DNA of 8,024 bases from Mariprofundaceae bacterium. Its GTDB lineage: Bacteria; Pseudomonadota; Zetaproteobacteria; Mariprofundales; Mariprofundaceae. The stretch is from the NCBI GenBank assembly GCA_030950825.1, contig JAUZQT010000044.1, forward strand, positions 1 through 8,024, written 5' to 3'. A program made the position numbers and the translations under genes. Each line of letters starts with the position of its first letter. Position 1 is the stretch's first letter. Of this stretch, positions 1 to 5,898 are shown piece by piece. The notes beneath the pieces were generated by a model, which made no database searches, was not told the DNA's origin, and saw nothing but the letters and a program-made list of their open reading frames with translations.

Positions 1-1591
1 TGTCATTATTGGTCTGATGATTTAGCCAATCGGCATAGGCATCCAGGTCGCCATCAAATACACGCACTTGCTTATCGGCAACAAGCCGAAAATCATCACA
101 AACGCTGCGCAATAAATGCCGATCATGGGAAATAAGCACCATTGCACCTTCAAAATCCTGCAAAGCCATGGTGAGGGCATGGCGCATATCCAAATCTAGG
201 TGGTTGGTTGGTTCATCCAGTAATAGAAGATTTGGTTTCTGATAGACGAGAAGAGCCAATACCAAACGTGCTTGTTCGCCACCAGAAAAAGCGGCAATAG
301 CATCGGTTGCCATAGCATCACGAAACGCAAACCCACCCAAAAATAAACGACAGCCTTTTTCAGAAGACGATGGGTTGAGGAGTTGCAGGTGCTGTACGGG
401 GGAGAGCTCACTGTGCAATTGCTCCAATTGATGTTGCGCAAAATAACCGATGCGCAAGCACTGCGCTGCATCGCATGTGCCTGATTGTGGGGTGATATCA
501 CCTGCGAGTAACTTGATTAAGGTGGATTTTCCAGCACCATTATGCCCCAATAGGCCAATGCGCTCACCAGGCAACAAGCCCATGGTGACTTGTTTGAGAA
601 TGGTATGTTCATCATAGCCCGCATCGACCTTGGTGAGTAGCATCAGTGGGTTGGGAATATGGCTAGGGTTATCAAAGCTGAAAGAAAAGGGTGAGTCGAT
701 ATGTGCTGGCGCAATGGTTTGCATGCGCTCCAATGCTTTGATGCGGCTTTGAGCCTGTTTTGCCTTGGTGGCTTTGGCACGAAAACGGTCGATGTAGCTG
801 TTCATATGCTCAATTTGGCGTTGTTGTTTTTCATATGAGGACTGTTGTAGAGCCAGTTTTTCGGCGCGAATACGCTCAAATGCAGTGTAATTTCCAGCAT
901 AAACCGTGATCTTCTGCTGTTCAATATGCGCGACATGATTGACACAGATATCAAGAAAATCACGATCATGGGAAATCAGTAAGAGTGCGCCCTGATAATT
1001 TGTTAGCCACTTTTCCAGCCAAATAACGGCTTCTAAATCAAGATGATTGGTTGGCTCGTCCAATAGCAGGGCATCAGATCGACACATCAGCGCTTGAGCT
1101 AGGTTAAGACGCATGCGCCAGCCTCCAGAAAAACTAGCAACAGCTTGCTCCTCTTCTCCTGGCTTAAAGCCTAGGCCGTGCATCAAACGCGCCGCACGGG
1201 AGCGCGCCGCATAGCCATCAATGTGGGCCAAGCGTTCATGAAGCGCGGTCAGTTGTGCACCACTTTCTATAGTATCTGTTAATTGCTCTGCTTTGTGAAT
1301 ACGCTGTTGCAGCGCTTCAAGCTCAGTATCTCCTTGCATGATGTAATGAATTGCAGGCATATCGAGGGCCGGTGTTTCCTGTGCGACATGTGCCAATGTG
1401 ATATGACGATCCATGTGAAATGCACCGCTATCTTCTTCCAACTCACTTCGAATCAATGCGAACAGGGATGATTTTCCTGTACCATTGCCACCGGTAAGTC
1501 CGATTTTTTGACCCTTGTGAATGGTCATGCTGAGGTGCTTAAAAAGCAATTTAGTACCGTGGCGGAGGCTGATATTATTAAAGTAGATCAT
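1..1591 (-). CDS. yheS: ABC-F family ATPase, YheS-type (3' end outside window)
   Basis: Cytoplasmic, soluble tandem-ATPase protein of the ABC-F family; members bind ribosomes and act in translation rather than transport. About 530 codons are visible from the ATG at 1589-1591; E. coli YheS is about 637 aa, so roughly the last 100 residues (the C-terminal extension) lie beyond the left edge. Two full nucleotide-binding domains are visible. The first has Walker A GGNGTGKS (residues 34-41), signature FSGGWRMR (near S155) and LLLDEPTNHLD with E179. The second has GHNGAGKS (349-356), signature FSGGEQARL (near S436) and LLLDEPTNHLD with E460. The inter-domain linker contains SYIDRFRAKATKAKQAQSRIK, the ABC-F hallmark region, nearly as in YheS. 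Reading is uninterrupted and all catalytic residues are present. The start overlaps the stop of the upstream membrane-protein gene by 4 bases (ATGA), implying translational coupling. The assignment is from remembered similarity to E. coli YheS along the whole visible length. Confidence 0.95.
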   Translation of the reverse strand, partial: MIYFNNISLRHGTKLLFKHLSMTIHKGQKIGLTGGNGTGKSSLFALIRSELEEDSGAFHMDRHITLAHVAQETPALDMPAIHYIMQGDTELEALQQRIHKAEQLTDTIESGAQLTALHERLAHIDGYAARSRAARLMHGLGFKPGEEEQAVASFSGGWRMRLNLAQALMCRSDALLLDEPTNHLDLEAVIWLEKWLTNYQGALLLISHDRDFLDICVNHVAHIEQQKITVYAGNYTAFERIRAEKLALQQSSYEKQQRQIEHMNSYIDRFRAKATKAKQAQSRIKALERMQTIAPAHIDSPFSFSFDNPSHIPNPLMLLTKVDAGYDEHTILKQVTMGLLPGERIGLLGHNGAGKSTLIKLLAGDITPQSGTCDAAQCLRIGYFAQHQLEQLHSELSPVQHLQLLNPSSSEKGCRLFLGGFAFRDAMATDAIAAFSGGEQARLVLALLVYQKPNLLLLDEPTNHLDLDMRHALTMALQDFEGAMVLISHDRHLLRSVCDDFRLVADKQVRVFDGDLDAYADWLNHQTNND

Positions 1592-1998
1592 GGCTGTTGG
1601 GAATGTCTCGAATGTTGGGGATGCCTTAAATGCTGGGAGCGGTCTGAACCATGGCGTGATTGCGATTTTTCTTCGATTTGATGAATCAAAGAGCCTCGTA
1701 AGACCAATTCATGGCCGCAATGCTTGCAAGCAGAGCCAAAGCCTGAAAAGGGGAATGTTTTAAATGTTTGGCAATGCGGGCAAGCGCCACGCTTGGCCTT
1801 AAGAGGCAGCCAAAACATACAGCATGCAATAAAAATAAAGCTAAAGATACCCGTCAATGGCATAAATAAGATAAGCACGAGAGATGCGCCCCATAAAGGT
1901 AACGATAGCAAGGCAATGCGTATCGGGGCAGGGGAGGCGGATGATGTGGCAATTGTTTTACGTTTTTTATGCATCTCTTTTGCGTGTGGCTGCACCAT
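1588..1998 (-). CDS. Small two-helix membrane protein with C-terminal zinc ribbon
   Basis: Protein of 136 aa, not recognised as a named family. A basic N-terminus (MHKKRK) is followed by a hydrophobic stretch, about residues 27-66, long enough for two membrane helices with a short turn near MPLTG. Then comes a zinc-ribbon-like module with C73-x2-C76 (CPHC) and C91-x2-C94 (CKHCG), and a His/Ser/Arg/Gln-rich tail (residues 111-136). Start choice: ATG at 1996-1998 has a GAGG Shine-Dalgarno about 6 bases upstream. The ATG at 2008-2010 has its purines too close. A TTG at 2055 lies inside the terminal repeat of the adjacent IS630 element, so it cannot be the ancestral start. Its stop overlaps the yheS start by 4 bases, so it is probably the first gene of a two-gene operon, now separated from its original promoter by the IS. 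The function is unknown; the zinc ribbon could bind metal, nucleic acid or a partner protein. Confidence 0.75.
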   Translation of the reverse strand: MVQPHAKEMHKKRKTIATSSASPAPIRIALLSLPLWGASLVLILFMPLTGIFSFIFIACCMFWLPLKAKRGACPHCQTFKTFPFSGFGSACKHCGHELVLRGSLIHQIEEKSQSRHGSDRSQHLRHPQHSRHSQQP

Positions 1999-2042
1999 CA
2001 ATTCCCTCATCTCTCGCCGATGCGATTCAAAGCAATCTGTGT

Positions 2043-2066
2043 TATAGTGATTCAAGAATAGAAGTG
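2043..2066 (+). repeat. IS630 terminal inverted repeat, transposase-distal end
   Basis: Begins TATAGTGATTC and ends AATAGAAGTG. It pairs with 2947-2970 at 20 of 24 positions; the mismatches are confined to positions 9, 10, 13 and 14. This end lies just upstream of the zinc-ribbon membrane gene, and a spurious TTG start for that gene falls inside it. Confidence 0.9.
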
Positions 2067-2091
2067 TTTTTTCATTGGCTGCAAAGTGATA

Positions 2092-2900
2092 TCAATTGCT
2101 TCTGATATTGTCATATTGATCTCGAATTTTTCTGATGTTTTTCTTCATAACAGCCCAATAATTTTCAATAGGGTTAAAATTTGCTGAGTAAGGCGGAAGG
2201 TAGATTAATCTGCAACCAACGGACTCAACCAGCTCCCTTACTTCAATATTTTTATGAATAGATGCATTATCCATAATCACAACCTGTCCTTTTGAAAGCG
2301 ACGGTAGTAAAAGCACCTTAATCCAGCACAGAAAAAGAGTTGTGTTCATCGTTCCCTGATAAGTCATGGGTGCATTTATATCTTCACCATGAAGCGCTGC
2401 GATGACACTGGTTCGTCCACGCGCTTTACCACTTCGATCGCCAACAAGCTCAGCACCCTTCTTAATCCAGCAATGCTCTTTGATGATGTTGTGATCAATG
2501 TCTGATTCATCAATATGAACCCTATCATTCACCGAAGTTGTGAGTTCAAGTTCTTCAAGGTAGATGCTGCGTTTTGATTCGTCACGCTCTTCGTATCTTA
2601 AGCTTTTTTTTATATACATAGCCATATTTTTGAAGGTTATAGGCCGCCCATGCATGAGATAAACCAAAGTGCTCAGCAAGCTCTTTTAACGTTTGATCGG
2701 GATGTTCATCAACATACAATTCAAATTCATTTTGAGGAACTTTGGGTCTGGCTCCTCCAGTATAAGCTCCCCTGTTTCAGCTTCAACCAGTCGCGCGCAG
2801 TATTTATGCGAACACTGAAAGTTTTTGCTGCATTAGCGACAGATTACCCAGAGTCAATATGTTGAATAACTCGTTCACGCAAATCATTACTGTAAGCCAT
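2092..2900 (-). pseudogene. IS630-family DDE transposase, degenerate (nonsense codon plus frame changes)
   Basis: Begins MAYSNDLRERVIQHIDSG at ATG 2898-2900, with GGGGTG upstream as ribosome site. An in-frame TAA (2844-2846) follows at once, then the same frame continues with the helix-turn-helix-like stretch SVANAAKTFSVRINTARDWL. A +1 frame change near 2767-2775 (G-rich run) leads to ARPKVPQNEFELYVDEHPDQ and LKELAEHFGLSHAWAAYNLQ. A second shift at an A8 run (2604-2611) enters the catalytic part. That part has an aspartate in VHIDESD, then the MDNASIHK Asp and the NPIENYW Glu with 34 residues between them (D34E), and ends at TGA 2092-2094. IS630 elements are known to use A-rich frameshift sites, so the A8 shift might be natural, but the nonsense codon and the upstream shift argue that this copy is dead. 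The catalytic half alone is intact from about codon ATG 2677-2679. Confidence 0.88.
2604..2611 (-). other. A8 run at the frame junction of the transposase
   Basis: Eight consecutive A on the coding (minus) strand, where the helix-turn-helix frame (ending YGYVYKKK) meets the catalytic frame (KKSLRYEERDE). Moving from the upstream to the downstream frame requires +1 (equivalently -2). Plain -1 slippage would give KKKA then a stop. So either the run has lost or gained bases, or expression relied on transcriptional slippage. Confidence 0.55.
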
Positions 2901-2946
2901 TAATCACCCCAATATAAAAAGCACAAGGGTAGCAGATAAAATAGGT

Positions 2947-2970
2947 CACTTCTATTTCTGGTTCACTATA
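2947..2970 (-). repeat. IS630 terminal inverted repeat, transposase-proximal end
   Basis: On the minus strand it begins TATAGTGAACC and ends AATAGAAGTG, matching the other end. It lies about 47 bp upstream of the transposase ATG (2898-2900). The TA at 2969-2970 is the putative duplicated target. Confidence 0.9.
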
Positions 2971-2992
2971 GCCTTGTAATATGGATTGTAAT

Positions 2993-3010
2993 CTAGGAGG
3001 CTGTCACTAA
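2993..3010 (+). repeat. 18-bp direct repeat, copy 1
   Basis: CTAGGAGGCTGTCACTAA, identical over exactly 18 bases to 3171-3188; the bases on either side differ between the copies. It directly abuts the left end of the 160-bp inverted-repeat unit. It shares CTAGGAGGCTG with the end of the MITE-like element at 5724-5734, so the sequence may be the end of an older insertion element. Confidence 0.9.
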
Positions 3011-3170
3011 CCCGCATTATTCACAAATGCTGCCGCGCCCTCGCTTGCTCCTTTGTCCGCAACGAATCCTTTGCTAATCGACCGTATGCATGGCTACGGC
3101 ACTCTCGACAAAAAAACGTTACAAATAAAGGTTCTTCGCAATCATCACAACGATTTATGAATTATTCAGG
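3011..3170. mobile_element. 160-bp inverted-repeat-bounded unit (MITE-like or internally deleted IS)
   Basis: The left end starts CCCGCATTATTCACAAAT; the right end on the opposite strand starts CCTGAATAATTCATAAAT. They match at 14 of 19 positions, an imperfect inverted repeat. The unit is abutted with no extra base on both sides by the 18-bp direct repeats, as a target duplication would be. An 18-bp duplication is long for an insertion sequence. Long or variable duplications are known for a few groups (IS1202-like, IS1549/IS1634-like), but I cannot assign a family. It contains one start-less minus-strand frame with two CxxC pairs, and no transposase signature. Confidence 0.55.
3021..3161 (-). 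pseudogene. 46-codon start-less open frame with two CxxC pairs inside the 160-bp unit
   Basis: Between TAA (3162-3164) and TGA (3021-3023) the frame reads FINRCDDCEEPLFVTFFCRE and onward to an Arg/Lys/Gln-rich end RTKEQARARQHL. C5-x2-C8 and C18-x2-C21 are spaced like a zinc ribbon. There is no ATG, GTG or early TTG, so it cannot be translated as it stands. It fills nearly the whole element and stops 11 bases short of its end, as a C-terminal coding remnant of a parent transposable element would. It may instead be chance: the plus strand is also open here. I do not recognise the family. Confidence 0.35.
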
Positions 3171-3188
3171 CTAGGAGGCTGTCACTAA
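3171..3188 (+). repeat. 18-bp direct repeat, copy 2
   Basis: Exact second copy of CTAGGAGGCTGTCACTAA, 178 bp downstream of the first, abutting the right end of the 160-bp unit. The following 52 bases, up to the end of the glutaredoxin gene at 3241, contain no gene or terminator that I can see. The whole stretch 2971-3240 thus holds only mobile-element debris. Confidence 0.9.
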
Positions 3189-3240
3189 ATTCCAGACCGT
3201 CTTTGTGTTGCAATGGGTGAAGTAAATTGACGCTACGCAC

Positions 3241-3645
3241 CTATGCTTCTGATTGTTGCAGTGCAGGGTCAAACGCTTGGTTAAGATAAGCGATAATGTC
3301 ATTGGATTCATACAACCATGTTGTTGTTTTGCCATTATCTATTCGCAAACAAGGCACCTTGATTTTACCGCCTTCTTTTTCTAAAGTGCTACGGTGTTCG
3401 CCGCCGCGCACTTGCGCATTACGGTATTCCAAAGGAATATTTAAGCGATGTACGGTGCGGCGTGTTTTGATGCAGAAAGGGCACGCAAAATATTGATACA
3501 TGGACATGGATTTTACACGCTCATTGGCGGCGTTTTGATCCTCTTGTTGTCGTTTTACTTTTCTCGGACTGGTCAAGAAGCTGATAAAAGCCATAAGTCC
3601 ACCAACGCCCTCACGAAAAATTTTTAACAAAACAGTTTTGATCAT
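3241..3645 (-). CDS. Glutaredoxin-like thioredoxin-fold protein with N-terminal hydrophobic helix
   Basis: 134 aa. An N-terminal amphipathic/hydrophobic helix (about residues 4-25, LLKIFREGVGGLMAFISFL) is followed by a basic linker. A glutaredoxin / GST-N-type fold then begins near residue 48: active site CPFC (55-58), TRR after it, the cis-proline motif KVPCLRID (P98), and LYESNDIIAYL (111-121) at the glutathione-binding end. By family knowledge the CPFC pair is a dithiol redox site using glutathione. The N-terminal helix suggests membrane association on the cytoplasmic face (inference). Pseudomonas-type relatives have the same layout. The start ATG (3643-3645) has GGGGTG about 6 bases upstream. 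It follows the degenerate HD-GYP gene by about 70 bp on the same strand; that gap contains a hairpin, so co-transcription is possible but not shown. Confidence 0.88.
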   Translation of the reverse strand: MIKTVLLKIFREGVGGLMAFISFLTSPRKVKRQQEDQNAANERVKSMSMYQYFACPFCIKTRRTVHRLNIPLEYRNAQVRGGEHRSTLEKEGGKIKVPCLRIDNGKTTTWLYESNDIIAYLNQAFDPALQQSEA

Positions 3646-3681
3646 ATTTACACCCCATATTTGATTGCCGACAATTACCCA

Positions 3682-3703
3682 CAGCTGCGCAATATAGCAG
3701 CTG
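3682..3703 (-). other. Perfect 7-bp stem hairpin between HD-GYP-like and glutaredoxin genes
   Basis: CAGCTGC (3682-3688) and GCAGCTG (3697-3703) form a 7-bp stem with an 8-base loop, 12 bases past the stop of the HD-GYP-like gene on the minus strand. No U tract follows on either strand, so it is not a convincing intrinsic terminator. It could be an RNA processing or stability element, or attenuate reading into the glutaredoxin gene. Confidence 0.4.
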
Positions 3704-3714
3704 ATTTATGGTTT

Positions 3715-4920
3715 TCATCCGCTCTTTAAATCATGGACGGCTTCTTTATACATACACTTTTCAATTGTCAGGTTTGGCTGCGTTTTTAAGTCAATTTGGC
3801 GCAGAGGAATATCCTGACCCTGTGCGTCCATAAGGAGATTCACAACAGGGCGCAATGGTAAACGAGGATGAATGTGAATAACGAGGCCAATTTCTTTCGA
3901 ATTTAACTGCACATAAGTGCCGATGGGATACAGTGAAATGGATTCAATCAAAGCCTTAAGCATGACGATATCGAATGATTTTTTATGATGCTTCACTATT
4001 TCGCGAATAGCATCGCGGGGGAGCAGCCTTGCTCTGTATGGACGGTAGTGGATGAAGGCTTCAAATATTGAAAGCACACTCGTCAGGCGAGCAACCCAAG
4101 CAATGTTTGTGCCAGATAGCCCCGTTTGTCCGCTGCCATCAAAGCGCTCGGGGGTTTGCAATATTGCTTGTAAAATACACTTGTTACTGACTTTGCACTG
4201 CACAAGAAAATCGTGCCCATATTGGAAGGCTTGTTTTATTTGGGCTAATTCGTCTTTTTTAAGCCTTCCTTTTTTATGGCGAATATCAGTAGAAATATGT
4301 GTCATACCAATGTGATGCAGCATCGCTGCGAGGGTGTGTACCTGAAGTTCGTTGTCATGAAGCTTTAGATGTTGACCTGCCTTGATGGCATAAAGCATCA
4401 TTAGAATAGATTTTTGAACCAGGCTTCCAAGATTGTCATCCATGAGTTGAATGTGCTGGGCTTGTTGGGCAATGCTAAGTTCTAAATCATCCATGATATC
4501 AATATGTTGTTCGTTTTTCAGTTGGCATATAAGGCTGTTGAGATGTCTCGATAATGGTGTGATGGATATTGCTTTGTTTTGCTGAGCATATTGAAAAATA
4601 AGCAATACAAGTTGAATGCACTTATTTAACCATGCATTGTCTGAGTGATATGTTTTCGCGTTATTTGAGCTGTTTGCATGCTTGATATTATCTTGCTTAT
4701 GTTTTTCCGTGGAGATACTTTCATCAGCAAGTAAGGACTCATTTTTAGCTGAGGAGTGAACGGACGCTTTTTGTATAGTGTCGTCGTTGCCAGTTTGTAA
4801 TGCTTCGAATGAGTTATGCAAATGATCATCCGCTTGATCTGGCTCAGAAGTTTGGCCGAGAAGGTCATCCACTTCTTCTTTGTACTGGTGGGCTCTTAAA
4901 AGATCAATATATTTGGCCAT
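3715..4920 (-). CDS. Degenerate HD-GYP domain protein, 401 aa
   Basis: The first 95 residues are polar and low-complexity (probably disordered), followed by a helical region (100-190) and an HD-GYP-like domain (about 190-325). The fold signatures are recognisable: AAMLHHIGM (198-206) where active enzymes have HDIGK, KKGRLKKDE (216-224), ERFDGSG (258-264), and a terminal YRPYR motif (292-296). The tail YPIGTYVQL...EIGLVIHIHP (331-352) is the usual end segment of HD-GYP proteins. Metal/catalytic residues are lost: the HD aspartate is H203, the H of H-x3-G is A231, the HH before ERxDG is T256-P257, and GYP is GQT. Active relatives hydrolyse cyclic di-GMP, so this is probably a non-catalytic sensor or scaffold (inference). 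Its ATG directly follows the TAA of the ATPase gene with no spacing and has only a weak ribosome site, so translation is likely coupled to the ATPase. Confidence 0.85.
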   Translation of the reverse strand: MAKYIDLLRAHQYKEEVDDLLGQTSEPDQADDHLHNSFEALQTGNDDTIQKASVHSSAKNESLLADESISTEKHKQDNIKHANSSNNAKTYHSDNAWLNKCIQLVLLIFQYAQQNKAISITPLSRHLNSLICQLKNEQHIDIMDDLELSIAQQAQHIQLMDDNLGSLVQKSILMMLYAIKAGQHLKLHDNELQVHTLAAMLHHIGMTHISTDIRHKKGRLKKDELAQIKQAFQYGHDFLVQCKVSNKCILQAILQTPERFDGSGQTGLSGTNIAWVARLTSVLSIFEAFIHYRPYRARLLPRDAIREIVKHHKKSFDIVMLKALIESISLYPIGTYVQLNSKEIGLVIHIHPRLPLRPVVNLLMDAQGQDIPLRQIDLKTQPNLTIEKCMYKEAVHDLKSG

Positions 4921-5721
4921 TTAACAAGGGTACCTTTGGATTGTTTTTTTGATTAAACGATCATCTAAGACCGATAATTTGTCGCGCATAGCTATGATGA
5001 GGCTGCGATCCATCAGATGATTGATTCGGCGAGGGACACCACGGGTGTAGCGGTGAATGGTGATAGCCGCTTGGCGAGTAAGAATGGCTTTGCTACAACC
5101 TGCGATGCGTAGGCGGTGTAAGATATAGCGCGTTGTGTCCAGTGCTTCCATTTGTTGTAACTTTACGTGAAGGGCAATGCGTTGTTTTAACTGTGGTATT
5201 TTGGCTATTTTTTGTTGTAACTCAGGTTGCCCTACGAATAATATGGTCATCAGGAAGCGTCCGCCAAGTTGAAAATTGAGCAGCATCCGAAGCTCTTCGA
5301 ATGTTGCCAATGAGGGGATGCTTTGCGCTTCATCAATGCAAATAAGCGTGTTTCGTCCAGATTCAGCGTTTCTGGTGATGTGTTCTTGTAAGACATGCAA
5401 TATAGCACTGCGATTATTCTCGGCTGGTTTTAATGCAAGTTGCCTGCAAATTTCAAGTAACATTTCTGTCGATGTTAGACGTGAGTAATTGATGAGTGCT
5501 ATATCAAAGCGTTTTTCGGATAAAGCAAGTAAAATACGTTGCACCAAAGTGGTTTTCCCACAGCCAATATCACCCGTTAGGACAATGGCTCCTTTGCCGC
5601 GAACAATGGCATCTTGGAGATCCTCAGAAGGCGTGCAATGTGCTGTGGATTTGAAAAAGAAACGCTCATCGGAGACATTTTCAAATGGAAAGCAGCTCAG
5701 CCCCCAATATTTAAGATACAT
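4921..5721 (-). CDS. ExeA/GspA/MshM-like AAA ATPase, short form without peptidoglycan-binding domain
   Basis: 266 aa. It begins MYLKYWGLSCFPFEN, the standard opening of the ExeA/GspA family, which fixes the start (ATG 5719-5721). Walker A is GDIGCGKT (50-57), Walker B LICIDEAQ (126-133), a sensor-1-like FVGQPEL is at 162-168 and GVPRRINHL at 228-236. The protein ends soon after the lid domain, so it lacks the transmembrane and peptidoglycan-binding C-terminus of ExeA; this resembles MshM or the ATPase found in exosortase/exopolysaccharide loci. Cytoplasmic ATPases of this group help assemble envelope machines. It is the first gene of a tight pair with the degenerate HD-GYP protein (TAA directly followed by ATG) and diverges from a polysaccharide-export-type lipoprotein, supporting an envelope role (inference). 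The bases just upstream of the ATG belong to a MITE-like insertion and offer no good Shine-Dalgarno. Confidence 0.88.
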   Translation of the reverse strand: MYLKYWGLSCFPFENVSDERFFFKSTAHCTPSEDLQDAIVRGKGAIVLTGDIGCGKTTLVQRILLALSEKRFDIALINYSRLTSTEMLLEICRQLALKPAENNRSAILHVLQEHITRNAESGRNTLICIDEAQSIPSLATFEELRMLLNFQLGGRFLMTILFVGQPELQQKIAKIPQLKQRIALHVKLQQMEALDTTRYILHRLRIAGCSKAILTRQAAITIHRYTRGVPRRINHLMDRSLIIAMRDKLSVLDDRLIKKTIQRYPC

Positions 5722-5727
5722 GCCTAG

Positions 5728-5745
5728 GAGGCTGCCCGAGAATAG
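5728..5745 (+). repeat. Terminal inverted repeat of MITE-like element, left
   Basis: GAGGCTGCCCGAGAATAG, one mismatch to the right end. Preceded by CCTA; together CTAGGAGGCTG is shared with both 18-bp direct repeats at 2993 and 3171. Confidence 0.85.
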
Positions 5746-5870
5746 AAAGACCTACTGCGAACCCCCCCATTTCGGCCATGGTTTCCGTCTATTTTTGTTA
5801 AATATCTCCTGCTATTCGCTTCAAATAGCCGAAAGTAATGACTCAAAATGGGATCTCCTCGCTACGGTCG

Positions 5871-5888
5871 CTATTCTCGGACAGCCTC
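5871..5888 (-). repeat. Terminal inverted repeat of MITE-like element, right
   Basis: On the minus strand it reads GAGGCTGTCCGAGAATAG. The GAGGCTGTC core is identical to the core of the 18-bp repeats at 2993-3010 and 3171-3188. Confidence 0.85.
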
Positions 5889-5898
5889 ATAGTCCAGA

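Larger units (their letters stand above)
2043..2970 (-). mobile_element. IS630-family insertion sequence, inactivated copy
   Basis: A unit of about 925 bp bounded by imperfect 24-bp inverted repeats (2043-2066 and 2947-2970, 20 of 24 identical when one is reverse-complemented; outer part TATAGTGA). The borders read TATA at both ends. This fits the TA target duplication of the IS630/Tc1-mariner group, with TA at 2043-2044 and 2969-2970 and the element proper at 2045-2968. The only gene inside is the minus-strand transposase remnant. The element sits immediately upstream of the small zinc-ribbon membrane gene, with its transposase in the same orientation, and next to a second small repeat-bounded insertion. 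Removing the element rejoins flanks reading AAGGC-TA-ACACAG on the minus strand. Confidence 0.9.
5727..5889. mobile_element. 163-bp MITE-like element 5 bp upstream of the ATPase start codon
   Basis: GAGGCTGCCCGAGAATAG (5728-5745) is matched by the reverse complement of 5871-5888, GAGGCTGTCCGAGAATAG, at 17 of 18 positions. With one base added on each side, TA flanks both ends (5725-5726 and 5890-5891). Alternatively the borders are an imperfect 4-bp duplication, CTAG versus ATAG. There is no transposase and no convincing gene inside. A C7 run lies at 5762-5768, and internal complementary stretches (TTTCGGC at 5770-5776 with GCCGAAA at 5828-5834) allow nested hairpins. Its ends differ from those of the IS630 copy, so that IS is not its parent. 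Confidence 0.8.

Noticed and set aside
2041..2046. TATAAC at the IS border as a -10 box of an outward promoter toward the zinc-ribbon gene
   Set aside because: No acceptable -35 sequence lies 15-19 bases upstream (only A/C-rich AAACAC-like sequence), so a hybrid promoter is not supported.
1724..2105. Plus-strand open frames opposite the zinc-ribbon membrane gene
   Set aside because: The minus-strand frame has membrane helices, CxxC pairs, a ribosome site and ATGA coupling; the plus-strand frames have none and one runs into the IS end.
3174..3240. Short minus-strand frame reading into the 18-bp repeat after the glutaredoxin stop
   Set aside because: It has no start codon, no motif, and only about 20 codons; probably chance.
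2971..3240. CRISPR or tandem repeat array suggested by two equal repeats 178 bp apart
   Set aside because: There are only two copies, and the intervening sequence has its own inverted ends, which fits an insertion rather than an array.
3682..3703. Hairpin as an intrinsic terminator
   Set aside because: The stem is only 7 bp and no T run follows on either strand.
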